This document shows positions 7,102 to 14,131 of a stretch of 40,925 bases of DNA, piece by piece. Source of the stretch: Streptomyces lasiicapitis (lineage in GTDB: Bacteria; Actinomycetota; Actinomycetes; Streptomycetales; Streptomycetaceae); contig NZ_BMNG01000023.1 of NCBI RefSeq assembly GCF_014646335.1, positions 1 through 40,925 on the forward strand, in the 5' to 3' direction. Position 1 is the stretch's first letter. Each line of letters starts with the position of its first letter. The notes beneath the pieces are model-generated. The model had not been told where the DNA came from, did not search any database, and was given only the letters and a program-made list of their open reading frames with translations. A program made the position numbers and the translations under genes.

Positions 7102-8226
7102 ATGGACGCGACGCCGCATTCGGCCCCGGTCCCGCCGCGCGGCCCGGTGCTCTCGGGGCTCGGCGTGGGCCCCGGCGACGAGCGGGTGTACCGGGCGCTG
7201 CTTGCCGCGCCCGGCTCGACGCCCGCCGAACTCGCGGCGGCCACCGGCCTCACCGAGGCGCGCGTGCGACGCCATGCCGCCTCGCTGTCCCGCCTCGGCC
7301 TGCTGACGGGCGCCTCGGAGCACACGGAGGTCACCGGGGACGCCGAAGACACCGAACGTACGGAAGGCAGCGAACGTACGGAAGGCAGCGAAGGCACCGA
7401 GGAAGCCGCACGGCTCACCCCGGCGCCGCCCGACGTGGCCCTCGAAGTCCTCGCGCTGCGCCGCCAGGAGGAGATCGCGCACGCCCGCCTCGCCGCGGCC
7501 GGGCTCACCGAGGAGTTCCGGGCCGGACGGCTGCGCGGCGGGAGCTCGCCGGTACAGGTGCTGCGCGGCCGTGAGGCGATCGCCCAGCAGTTCTTCCAGA
7601 CGCAGCAGATGGCCAAGAGCGAGATCCTGATCCTCGACAAGCCGCCGTACGTCGTGGAACCGCTGCGGCGCCAGGACAACGTGCAGCGCGAGCGCCTCGA
7701 CAAGGGCCTGCGCTACCGCGCGATCTACGACCAGGCGGGCCTCGACGGCCCCGGCCGGGTCGAGGCCACCCGGGACCTCGCGGCGCGCGGCGAGGAGAGC
7801 CGGGTGCTCGCGGACGTACCGCTGAAGCTGGTCGTCGCCGACCGCAGGGTCGCGCTCGTGCCGTTCGTGCTGCCCAGCGAGGAGGAGATCCTGGTCCTCC
7901 AGCAGTCCGCGCTGCTCGACGGCCTGATCGCCCTCTTCGAACTCCTCTGGCAGCGCGCCACACCCCTGTGGCCCGCGGGCCCCGTCGCCCACGACACCCT
8001 CTCCCCCGACGACGAACTGCTGCTCGCCCATCTGCGCGCCGGGCTCACCGACAGCGCCATCGCACGGCGTCTCGGCGTGGCCCAGCGCACGGTCGAGCGC
8101 CGGATGAGCCGGATCATGGCCACGCTCGGCGTCAGGACGCGGTTCCAGGCGGGGGTGCGTACGACCGCGCTGTACGGCCACGAAGACAGCGGCCTTCCGC
8201 CCCTTCCAGGTCTTACGGAACGGTGA
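7102..8226 (+). CDS. TrmB-like/LuxR-type transcriptional regulator with two HTH domains
   Basis: This 374-residue protein has an N-terminal winged helix (VYRALLAAPGSTPAELAAATGLTEARVRRHAASLSRLGLL, about residues 24-66), an acidic low-complexity linker with an exact 18-nt tandem duplication (7354-7389), a PLD-like ligand region (about 160-290; QMAKSEILILDKPPYV and LKLVVADRRVALVPFV) and a C-terminal LuxR-type HTH (LRAGLTDSAIARRLGVAQRTVERRM). This TrmB-then-LuxR order is common in Streptomyces helix-turn-helix proteins of unknown ligand. I chose ATG 7102, after an AAGGAAGGGAAGG ribosome site. It lies 53 nt upstream of the epimerase gene on the same strand and its stop codon lies inside the conserved TKACG box, so its link to the downstream locus is by position only. 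Confidence 0.88.
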   Translation: MDATPHSAPVPPRGPVLSGLGVGPGDERVYRALLAAPGSTPAELAAATGLTEARVRRHAASLSRLGLLTGASEHTEVTGDAEDTERTEGSERTEGSEGTEEAARLTPAPPDVALEVLALRRQEEIAHARLAAAGLTEEFRAGRLRGGSSPVQVLRGREAIAQQFFQTQQMAKSEILILDKPPYVVEPLRRQDNVQRERLDKGLRYRAIYDQAGLDGPGRVEATRDLAARGEESRVLADVPLKLVVADRRVALVPFVLPSEEEILVLQQSALLDGLIALFELLWQRATPLWPAGPVAHDTLSPDDELLLAHLRAGLTDSAIARRLGVAQRTVERRMSRIMATLGVRTRFQAGVRTTALYGHEDSGLPPLPGLTER

Positions 8227-8228
8227 CG
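8213..8228 (+). promoter_or_regulatory. Box 1 of the TKACG-N6-KGACG set (epimerase promoter)
   Basis: TTACGGAACGGTGACG: half-sites TTACG and TGACG 11 nt apart, as for OmpR-type tandem binding. It continues into the 18-nt block CGGTGACGCGGGGCCGCG (8221-8238), which recurs exactly at 15650-15667. It ends 38 nt before the -10 box of the epimerase gene and includes the stop codon of the preceding regulator gene. Confidence 0.65.
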
Positions 8229-8266
8229 CGGGGCCGCGACGCGCGCCGGACGGGGGCCGGGCTGCC

Positions 8267-8272
8267 TAGCGT
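8267..8272 (+). promoter_or_regulatory. -10 box of a leaderless promoter (epimerase)
   Basis: TAGCGT ends 7 nt before ATG 8280. Transcription would start at or next to the A of the ATG, and no Shine-Dalgarno sequence is present. No clear -35 element was found, which fits a promoter that needs an activator. Confidence 0.6.
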
Positions 8273-8279
8273 GGACGGC

Positions 8280-9350
8280 ATGCGGGTACTGGTCACCGGC
8301 GGAGCCGGGTTCATCGGAACACATGTCGTCGACGCGCTCCTCGCGCGCGGGCACGAAGTCGTCTCGTACGACGCGGTGCTCGCGTCGGCGCACAGCGGGC
8401 CGCCGCGCGCGGCGCGCGCCGGGGAACGGCTCGTCGTCGGCGACGTGCGCGACCCCGACGCGGTGGCGGCGGCGCTGCACGGCGTGGACGCGGTGTGCCA
8501 CCAGGCGGCGATGGTGGGGCTCGGCAAGGACTTCGCGGACGCGCCCGAGTACGTCGGCTGCAACGACCTGGGCACGGCGGTGCTGCTTGCCGCGATGGCG
8601 CGGGCGGGGGTGCGGGACCTTGTGCTCGCCGGGTCGATGGTCGTGTACGGGGAGGGGCGGTACGCGTGCGCGTCGCACGGGGTGGTGCGGCCGGGGCCGC
8701 GCGCCGGGGCGGACCTCGCGGCGGGCCGGTTCGAGCCGCGCTGTCCGTCCTGCGGGGCGGAGTTGGCGCCCGGCCTGGTGGGCGAGGACGCGCCCGTCGA
8801 CCCGCGCAACGTGTACGCCACGACGAAGCTCGCGCAGGAGCACCTGAGCGCGGCGTGGGCCCGCGCGACGGGCGGCCGCGCGGTGTCGCTGCGCTACCAC
8901 AACGTGTACGGCCCCGGCATGCCGCGCGACACCCCGTACGCCGGGGTGGCCGCGCTGTTCCGCTCGGCCCTCGCCCGCGGTGAGGCGCCGCGCGTCTTCG
9001 AGGACGGCGGTCAGCGGCGGGACTTCGTCCATGTACGGGACGTGGCGGCCGCGGTGGCGACGGCGCTCGAGGCCGTGCGGGGTTCCGGGGCCGGGATGTC
9101 CGCCGCGTCCGAGGGGACGTTCACCGCGTACAACACGGGCAGCGGTGAGCCGCACACCGTCGGCGAGATGGCGCGGGCGCTGGCCGACGCGTACGGGGGT
9201 CCGGCGCCGGTGGTCACCGGGGAGTACCGGCTCGGGGACGTGCGCCATGTGACGGCGGACTCGGCGCGGCTGCGGGCGGCGTTCGGCTGGAAGCCGGAGG
9301 TCGGCTTCGCCGACGGGATGCGGGAGTTCGCGCGGGCGGCGCTGCGGTAG
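8280..9350 (+). CDS. NAD-dependent epimerase/dehydratase with Cys/His insert
   Basis: This 356-residue extended SDR has the NAD-binding GGAGFIG at residues 7-13, GDVRD at 54-58, and the catalytic Tyr-x3-Lys as Y179-A-T-T-K183, with SLRYHNVYGPGM as substrate-side motif. It is therefore expected to epimerise, oxidise or dehydrate a nucleotide sugar. Between the SMVVYGEG strand and the active-site Tyr is an extra segment with C130-A-S-H133 and C155-P-S-C158, a C-x2-H plus C-x2-C pattern that could bind zinc; ordinary epimerases lack it. ATG 8280 is preceded by a -10 box seven nt upstream, so the mRNA is probably leaderless; GTG 8271 is possible but would overlap the -10 box. It converges with the histidine kinase gene. 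Confidence 0.92.
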   Translation: MRVLVTGGAGFIGTHVVDALLARGHEVVSYDAVLASAHSGPPRAARAGERLVVGDVRDPDAVAAALHGVDAVCHQAAMVGLGKDFADAPEYVGCNDLGTAVLLAAMARAGVRDLVLAGSMVVYGEGRYACASHGVVRPGPRAGADLAAGRFEPRCPSCGAELAPGLVGEDAPVDPRNVYATTKLAQEHLSAAWARATGGRAVSLRYHNVYGPGMPRDTPYAGVAALFRSALARGEAPRVFEDGGQRRDFVHVRDVAAAVATALEAVRGSGAGMSAASEGTFTAYNTGSGEPHTVGEMARALADAYGGPAPVVTGEYRLGDVRHVTADSARLRAAFGWKPEVGFADGMREFARAALR

Positions 9351-9390
9351 GGGGCACCCCGCACCCCCTTGCTTACGCCGCCCCCCTGCC

Positions 9391-10506
9391 TCACGCCGTC
9401 CCCGCCGACGGCAGCACCACCTCGAAGCGGCAGCCCCCGGAGACGTTGTGCACCGCCGCGCGGCCCTGGTGGGCCTCGACGATGCCGCGGACGATGGCGA
9501 GGCCGAGGCCCGCGCCGGCCGGGGGCGTGCGGGCGTGCGTGCCGCGCCAGCCCGTGTCGAAGACGCGGTCCAGGTCCTCCTCGGGGATGCCGCCGCAGCC
9601 GTCGGTCACGGACAGCACGACCCCGTCGTCCGAGCGCTCCGCGGTGACCGCGACCGTGCCGTCCGCCGGGGTCCGCCGGATCGCGTTGACGAGCAGGTTC
9701 CCCAGGACCCGGCTCATCTCCTTGCTGTCGACCTCGACGGGCACCGCGTCGATGCGCTGCCCCACCAGGCGTACGCCGTGCTCCCGCGCCAGCGGGTCCG
9801 CCCCGGCGAGCGCGTCGCCCACGAGGTCGTACACGGAGATCCGCGACGGCGAGAGGGCGAGCGCGCCCGCGTGGATGCGGGAGAGTTCGAAGAGGTCGCC
9901 GACCATGCCGTTCAGGCGCTCCACCTCCGTGCGGATCTGCCGCAGATAGCGGTCGGGGTCCGCGGCCACGCCGTCCTCCAGGGCCTCCGCCATCGCCCGC
10001 AGGCCCGCGAGGGGCGTGCGCAGGTCGTGCGAGATCCACGCGACCAGCTCGCGGCGTGAGCTCTCCAGGGCCTGCTCGCGCTCGCGGGACTCGGCGAGGC
10101 GGGCGCTGGTGGTCTCCAACTCCCGGCTGAGCGCGGCCAGTTCCGCCGTTGCGGGCTCGTGCGGCGCGGCGAAGCTGCCGCCCGTGCCGAAGGAACGGGC
10201 CGCCAGCGTCAGCGCGTTGCTGCGGGCCACGACCCACCGGCCGAGCAGCAGCGCGGTGGCCGTCGCCACCACGGCGGCCATCGCCACCACGACGGTGACC
10301 ACGGTCAGGTCGTGCCGCGACAGGAACATCTGCCAGGCCACGGCCAGCGTCCCGGCGAGCATCGCGGTCACGGCGACGGCCACGACCACGGTCATCGACA
10401 CGACCAGCGAGCGGTGGCGCAGGAGGCGCAGGGCGAGGGCGCCGAGGAGTCCGGCGGCGACGGCGCCGAGGAAGGCGTAGAGGGCGATGAGGAGGATGTC
10501 GTTCAT
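9391..10506 (-). CDS. Sensor histidine kinase
   Basis: This 371-residue protein has three hydrophobic segments (about residues 5-28, 34-58 and 68-90) with very short loops, so its input is probably sensed in the membrane. A HAMP-like/coiled region (about 91-150) leads to the H-box SHDLRTPL with His160. The N-box NLLVNAIRR, G1 DGCGGI and G2 GAGLGLAIV follow and complete the HATPase domain. All key residues are present. The start codon overlaps the stop of the response regulator gene (ATGA), so the pair is cotranscribed and translationally coupled. The likely targets are the surrounding sugar genes, since boxes of OmpR type occur in their promoters. Confidence 0.96.
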   Translation of the reverse strand: MNDILLIALYAFLGAVAAGLLGALALRLLRHRSLVVSMTVVVAVAVTAMLAGTLAVAWQMFLSRHDLTVVTVVVAMAAVVATATALLLGRWVVARSNALTLAARSFGTGGSFAAPHEPATAELAALSRELETTSARLAESREREQALESSRRELVAWISHDLRTPLAGLRAMAEALEDGVAADPDRYLRQIRTEVERLNGMVGDLFELSRIHAGALALSPSRISVYDLVGDALAGADPLAREHGVRLVGQRIDAVPVEVDSKEMSRVLGNLLVNAIRRTPADGTVAVTAERSDDGVVLSVTDGCGGIPEEDLDRVFDTGWRGTHARTPPAGAGLGLAIVRGIVEAHQGRAAVHNVSGGCRFEVVLPSAGTA

Positions 10507-11297
10507 GGGCGGGGGCTGCTTTCGCCGTGGGCGGCGTCAGGGACGGGTTCCGGTGCCGGTGCCGAATTCGGCGTCGCTCCCGATTGTGGTTCCGCTTCGA
10601 GCCGGTACCCGACGCCCCACACCGTCTGGACCAGGCGCGGCGCGGCGGGGTCGTCCTCGACCTTCCCGCGCAGCCTGCGTACGTGGACCGTGACCGTGGA
10701 CAGGTCGCCGAAGTCCCAGCCCCAGACCTCCCGCATCAGCTCCTCGCGGCCGAAGGCCCGGCCCGGGTGCCGCAGGAAGAACGTCAGGAGGTCGAACTCG
10801 CGCACCGTCAGGGCGAGTTCGGCGCCGTTCTTGGTGGCGCGGCGGGCGGCGGGGTCCACGGTGAGACCGGCCGCGCGCAGGAGCGGGGCGGGCCGGGGGG
10901 CGGGGGCGGACGCCTGGCTGCGGCGCAGCACCGACTCCACCCGCAGCACCAGCTCGCGCGGGCTGAACGGCTTCGTCACGTAGTCGTCGGCCCCTATCTC
11001 CAGGCCGAGGATCCGGTCGTCCTCGTCGCCGCGCGCCGTCAGCATGATCACGGGGACGGGGCCCCGCTCGCGCAGCCTGCGGCAGACCTCCAGGCCGTCC
11101 ATGCCGGGCAGCATCAGGTCGAGCACGACGAGGTCGGGCCGGTGGGCGGCGGCGCGCTCCAGGGCGGTGGGGCCGTCCTCCGCGTGCTCGACCTCGTAGC
11201 CCGCGCGGTCCAGATAGCCGGTGACGACCTCGGCGACGGTGCGGTCGTCGTCCACGACGAGCACGCGGGCGCCGGGGGCGGGGGGCGGTGTGTCCAT
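10503..11297 (-). CDS. OmpR/PhoB-family response regulator
   Basis: The 264-residue protein has a receiver domain (residues 11-125) with acidic pocket D16-D18, phosphoacceptor D60 in VVLDLMLPGMDG and Lys109 in VTKPFS. The C-terminal winged helix (about 150-245) contains ELALTVREFDLLTFFLRHPGRAFGREELM and STVTVHVRRLRGKVE. An unstructured tail with PNSAPAPEPVPD follows. ATG 11297 is used; GAGG lies about eight nt upstream. It is divergent from the family-2 glycosyltransferase, and a TTACG-N6-GGACG box lies in the gap, oriented toward this gene and 60 nt from its start, which suggests autoregulation. Confidence 0.96.
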   Translation of the reverse strand: MDTPPPAPGARVLVVDDDRTVAEVVTGYLDRAGYEVEHAEDGPTALERAAAHRPDLVVLDLMLPGMDGLEVCRRLRERGPVPVIMLTARGDEDDRILGLEIGADDYVTKPFSPRELVLRVESVLRRSQASAPAPRPAPLLRAAGLTVDPAARRATKNGAELALTVREFDLLTFFLRHPGRAFGREELMREVWGWDFGDLSTVTVHVRRLRGKVEDDPAAPRLVQTVWGVGYRLEAEPQSGATPNSAPAPEPVPDAAHGESSPRP

Positions 11298-11357
11298 GCG
11301 ACAAGCCTCGCACCGCGTTCGCGCGCGCGAGGCCCGGGAGCGGCCGGGGCCCGCCGA

Positions 11358-11373
11358 CGTCCGTGTTTCGTAA
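11358..11373 (-). promoter_or_regulatory. Box 2 of the TKACG-N6-KGACG set (regulator/GT2 gap)
   Basis: Read on the reverse strand it is TTACGAAACACGGACG, with half-sites 11 nt apart. It sits in the 123-nt divergent gap between the response-regulator gene (start 11297) and the glycosyltransferase gene (start 11421), so it could control both. Confidence 0.55.
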
Positions 11374-11407
11374 GGACCTTGCGCCCCTTTTGTCCGTTTT
11401 CGCTTCG

Positions 11408-11413
11408 TAGGGT
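11408..11413 (+). promoter_or_regulatory. -10 box of a leaderless promoter (GT2 gene)
   Basis: TAGGGT ends 7 nt before GTG 11421, and no ribosome-binding sequence fits. The surrounding GTTTTCGCTTCG is locally AT-richer. No good -35 at the usual distance. Confidence 0.6.
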
Positions 11414-11420
11414 GAGTGAC

Positions 11421-12155
11421 GTGACCCACTCCTCCCCCAACGCTCCCCGTTCCCTCCCCGCCCCCGTCGACGTCGTCCTTCCCTGCCTCGACGAGGCGGC
11501 GGCGCTGCCGTGGGTGCTTTCGCGTGTTCCGGCCGGCTGGCGCGCCATCGTCGTGGACAACGGTTCCACGGACGGCTCCGCGGAGCTGGCGCGCTCGCTC
11601 GGCGCGACCGTGGTGCACGAGCCGCGGCGCGGCTTCGGCGCCGCCTGCCACGCCGGGCTCGGCGCGGCCGACGCGGAGGTCGTGTGCTTCTGCGACTGCG
11701 ACGCGTCCCTGGATCCCCTCCTCCTCGAAGGCTTCGTACGGGACGTGGCGGCGGGCCGCGCCGACCTCGTCCTCGGCCGCAGGCGCCCCCAGGCACGCGG
11801 CGCCTGGCCGCCGCACGCGCGCGCCGGGAACCTCGCGCTTGCCCGCATGCTGCGCCGCCGCACCGGTCTGCGCCTGCACGACCTGGGCCCTCTGCGCGCG
11901 GCCCGCCGCGCCGACCTGCTGTCCCTCGCCCTCACGGACCGCCGCAGCGGCTACCCCTTGCAGATGGTGGTACGCGCCGCCGACGCGGGCTGGCACATCG
12001 AGGAACGGGACGTGCCGTACCTGCCCCGGGCAGGCAAGTCGAAGGTCACCGGAACGTGGCGCGGCACGTGGCACGCGGTCCGCGACATGAGGGCGGTCCT
12101 GACGGAACCACCGGTGTCGCGGGTTCCCGCGGACCGGGAGGGGGCACAGCGATGA
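11421..12155 (+). CDS. Family-2 glycosyltransferase (polyprenyl-phosphate sugar type)
   Basis: The 244-residue protein has a GT-A fold: VDVVLPCLDEAAALPWVL at the N-terminus, the nucleotide strand AIVVDNGSTDGSAELA, GFGAACHAGL, and the metal-binding DxD as D92-C-D94 in CFCDCDASLDP. The tail has DLGPLRAARRADLL and SGYPLQMVVRAADAGWHIEERDVPYLPRAGKSKV, as in dolichol-phosphate mannosyltransferase-like enzymes that charge a lipid carrier. There is no C-terminal membrane domain. GTG 11421 follows a TAGGGT -10 box; GTG 11412 is the only other near choice. Its stop overlaps the next gene by four nt (ATGA), and that gene overlaps the methyltransferase in the same way, so the three are one operon. Such GT2/DUF2064 pairs recur in bacteria. 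Confidence 0.93.
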   Translation: MTHSSPNAPRSLPAPVDVVLPCLDEAAALPWVLSRVPAGWRAIVVDNGSTDGSAELARSLGATVVHEPRRGFGAACHAGLGAADAEVVCFCDCDASLDPLLLEGFVRDVAAGRADLVLGRRRPQARGAWPPHARAGNLALARMLRRRTGLRLHDLGPLRAARRADLLSLALTDRRSGYPLQMVVRAADAGWHIEERDVPYLPRAGKSKVTGTWRGTWHAVRDMRAVLTEPPVSRVPADREGAQR

Positions 12156-12841
12156 CCCCCGACCGCACCACTCCCGCCGCACACCGCACCGCCACCCGGA
12201 ACACCAGCCGCCTCACCCTCCTCGTCATCGCCAAGTCCCCCCTCCCCGGCCGCGTGAAGACCCGCCTCACACCCCCGTACTCCCCCGAGGAAGCCGCCCG
12301 TCTCGCCGAGGCCGCGCTCGTGGACACGCTCCGTGTCGTGCTCGCCGTGCCCGCGCGGCGGCGGGTGCTGGTGCTCGACGGGGTGCCGGGGGCCTGGTTG
12401 CCGGACGGTGTCGAGGTGGTGCCGCAGTGTGCGGGTGGCCTTGACGAGCGGCTTGCCGGGGCGTTCGGCGGGTGTGACGGGCCCGCGCTGCTCGTCGGCA
12501 TGGACACCCCGCAGATCTCGCCCGCGCTGCTCGCGCCCGTGCTCGCCGCGGACGCGTGGCGCTCCGCCGACGCCTGCTTCGGCCCCGCGGCCGACGGCGG
12601 GTTCTGGGCGCTCGGGCTCGCCGCGCCCGATCCGGGGCTGGTGCGGGGCGTGCCGATGTCCACGCCCACGACGGGCGCCGTCCAGCGCGCCCGCCTCACC
12701 GCCGCGGGGCTGCGCGTACGCGACCTGCCGGTACTGCGGGACGTCGACACCGCCGCGGACGCGGCAGCCGTCGCGGCCGAGGCACCGCACACCGGATTCG
12801 CCGCGGAACTCTCCCGCCTGGCCCGGGCCGCACGCCGATGA
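12152..12841 (+). CDS. DUF2064/TIGR04282-type transferase (GT-A/CofC-like)
   Basis: This 229-residue protein has LLVIAKSPLPGRVKTRLTPPYSPEEAARLAEA near the N-terminus, the signature of the DUF2064 family, then PALLVGMDTPQISPALLAPVLAA, DACFGPAADGGFWALGLA and MSTPTTGAVQRARLTAAG, which follow the family order. The fold is like nucleotidyltransferases such as CofC and MobA, and family members are called glycosyltransferases or selenodomain-associated transferase 1. The reaction is unproven. It overlaps both neighbours by ATGA. The usual radical-SAM partner of some relatives is absent, so this belongs to the GT2-plus-methyltransferase branch rather than the arsenosugar one. Confidence 0.9.
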   Translation: MTPDRTTPAAHRTATRNTSRLTLLVIAKSPLPGRVKTRLTPPYSPEEAARLAEAALVDTLRVVLAVPARRRVLVLDGVPGAWLPDGVEVVPQCAGGLDERLAGAFGGCDGPALLVGMDTPQISPALLAPVLAADAWRSADACFGPAADGGFWALGLAAPDPGLVRGVPMSTPTTGAVQRARLTAAGLRVRDLPVLRDVDTAADAAAVAAEAPHTGFAAELSRLARAARR

Positions 12842-13767
12842 GCACCGTCGTACCGCCGCCGGACGCGGCGCCGTCGGCGCCCTCCTGGTGCGCGGGACCG
12901 TACGCGGAAGCGCTCCGCACCGGCCGCGGCCCCCTGTTCCTGCGCCGCGCGGACGGCTGGCTGCTCCCGCTGGACGTGGAGCGCTGGTGCGCCGCGCCGG
13001 ACCCGGCCGACCTGTCGGCGCTGCGCCGCTGCGCGGGCCCCGTCCTCGACATCGGCTGCGGCCCCGGCCGCCTCGTGGCCGCGCTCGCCGCGCTCGGCCA
13101 CCGCTCGCTCGGCATCGACGTGAGCGAGGCCGCCGTCCGGCACACCCTGCGCCTCGGCGGCACGGCCCTGCGCCGCTCGGTGTTCGAGCCGCTCCCCGGC
13201 GAGGGCCGCTGGGGCACCGCGCTCCTCATGGACGGCAACATCGGCATCGGCGGCGACCCGGCCGCCCTCCTCGCCCGCGTCGCCCAACTCCTCGCCCCGC
13301 GCGGCCTGTTGATCGCCGAGACCGCCCCGGTCGACATCGACGAGCGGGTGCACGTCCACGTCGACGACGGCCGCGGGCGCGCCGAGCCGGACGAGGTGTT
13401 CCCCTGGGCCAGGCTCGGCACACCCGCGCTGCTCCGGTACGCCCGCGCGGCGGGCTGGCAGGTCGCCGATCAGTGGTCGGCGGGCGGACGCTCGTTCGTG
13501 GCGCTGCGCCGCCGGGACTCACGGGGCGTAGGAGGCGTACGAGAAGCCCGCGACGTACGGGGCCCACGCGCCGTACACGACACACATCCCGTACGCAGCG
13601 AGCGCCCCGTACGTCACGACCGCCCCGTACCCGCAACCCGCCCCGCACGCGAAACCGACCACATCTGCACCGCGAGCCACACCGCCGAGCCCGCGAACAG
13701 TGCCGCCGTCACAAGCAGCCAGCGCGTGAGGAACACATCGGCGGGCAGGGTCGTCGACCGTTCGTAG
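12838..13767 (+). CDS. Class I SAM-dependent methyltransferase with atypical C-terminal tail
   Basis: The SAM motif is VLDIGCGPGRLVAALAALG near residues 69-87, followed by LGIDVSEAAVRHT, the acidic ribose-binding end, and ALLMDGNIGIGGDPAALL, the motif IV region. A C-terminal substrate part ends in GWQVADQWSAGGRSFVALRRRD at about residue 227. The frame then runs on for 80 low-complexity, Arg/Pro/Val-rich residues to 13767 and is antisense to the last 154 nt of the convergent membrane gene. That tail looks non-functional. The real stop may lie near 13520-13531, where TAG is one frame away. It is the third gene of the ATGA-coupled GT2/DUF2064 operon and probably methylates the sugar or its lipid carrier. 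Confidence 0.87.
   Translation: MSTVVPPPDAAPSAPSWCAGPYAEALRTGRGPLFLRRADGWLLPLDVERWCAAPDPADLSALRRCAGPVLDIGCGPGRLVAALAALGHRSLGIDVSEAAVRHTLRLGGTALRRSVFEPLPGEGRWGTALLMDGNIGIGGDPAALLARVAQLLAPRGLLIAETAPVDIDERVHVHVDDGRGRAEPDEVFPWARLGTPALLRYARAAGWQVADQWSAGGRSFVALRRRDSRGVGGVREARDVRGPRAVHDTHPVRSERPVRHDRPVPATRPARETDHICTASHTAEPANSAAVTSSQRVRNTSAGRVVDRS
13527..13640. repeat. GTACGG-rich 18-nt periodic stretch
   Basis: On the reverse strand, Tyr codons in a TACGG context recur about every 18 nt. In the frame ending at 13519 this reads as YGAVVT, YGALAA, YGMCVV, YGAWAP, YVAGFS, YASYAP. The block lies exactly between the conserved end of the methyltransferase and the called end of the convergent membrane gene. 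Confidence 0.55.
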
Positions 13768-14117
13768 CGCGGGACCTGACGCATGATCAGCGGATACCAG
13801 ACCAGCAGGAGCAGCAGCGAGAGCGCCGCCGGGACCCGGACGAACACCGTCAGGGCCCGGCGGCGCCGGTCGTGGCGGCCGAGCAGCGCCGTCACGGCCC
13901 GGTCGGCCGCCGCGTACACCGGCACGAGCACCAGGTCGTGCAGCAGCGCCGCGCCCACGAACCACACGGCGACCATGAACCAGTCGTCGGCGAGCAGCCG
14001 CACCCCCGCGTAGAGCGCGAGCGCGAACGAGGCGAGCAGCAGCAGGAGATGCAGCGGCCCCGCGCCGTACCAGCGCCGCGGCCAAGCGGACACGTGCTTC
14101 ATCGCGGTCCAACGCAT
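13614..14117 (-). CDS. Integral membrane protein, coupled to the oxidoreductase gene
   Basis: This 167-residue protein has RRWYGAGPLHLLLLLASFALALYAGVRLL, then WFMVAVWFVGAALLHDLVLVPVYAAADRAV, then FVRVPAALSLLLLLVWYPLIM and FLTRWLLVTAALFAGSAVWLAVQM: four membrane helices with basic loops. I do not recognise a named family beyond conserved actinobacterial membrane protein. ATG 14117 is chosen because GGAGGA precedes it by five nt; ATG 14132 overlaps the previous stop (TGATG) and is separated from it by a 15-nt in-frame duplication (CGCATCACAGT twice on the forward strand). Immediately downstream of the cytochrome-b/molybdopterin gene on the same strand, it may help its membrane assembly. A one-nt shift near 13650-13690 would join it to a Tyr-Gly-Ala repeat tail ending at 13519. 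Confidence 0.82.
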   Translation of the reverse strand: MRWTAMKHVSAWPRRWYGAGPLHLLLLLASFALALYAGVRLLADDWFMVAVWFVGAALLHDLVLVPVYAAADRAVTALLGRHDRRRRALTVFVRVPAALSLLLLLVWYPLIMRQVPRYERSTTLPADVFLTRWLLVTAALFAGSAVWLAVQMWSVSRAGRVAGTGRS

Positions 14118-14131
14118 CACAGTCCTCCGCA

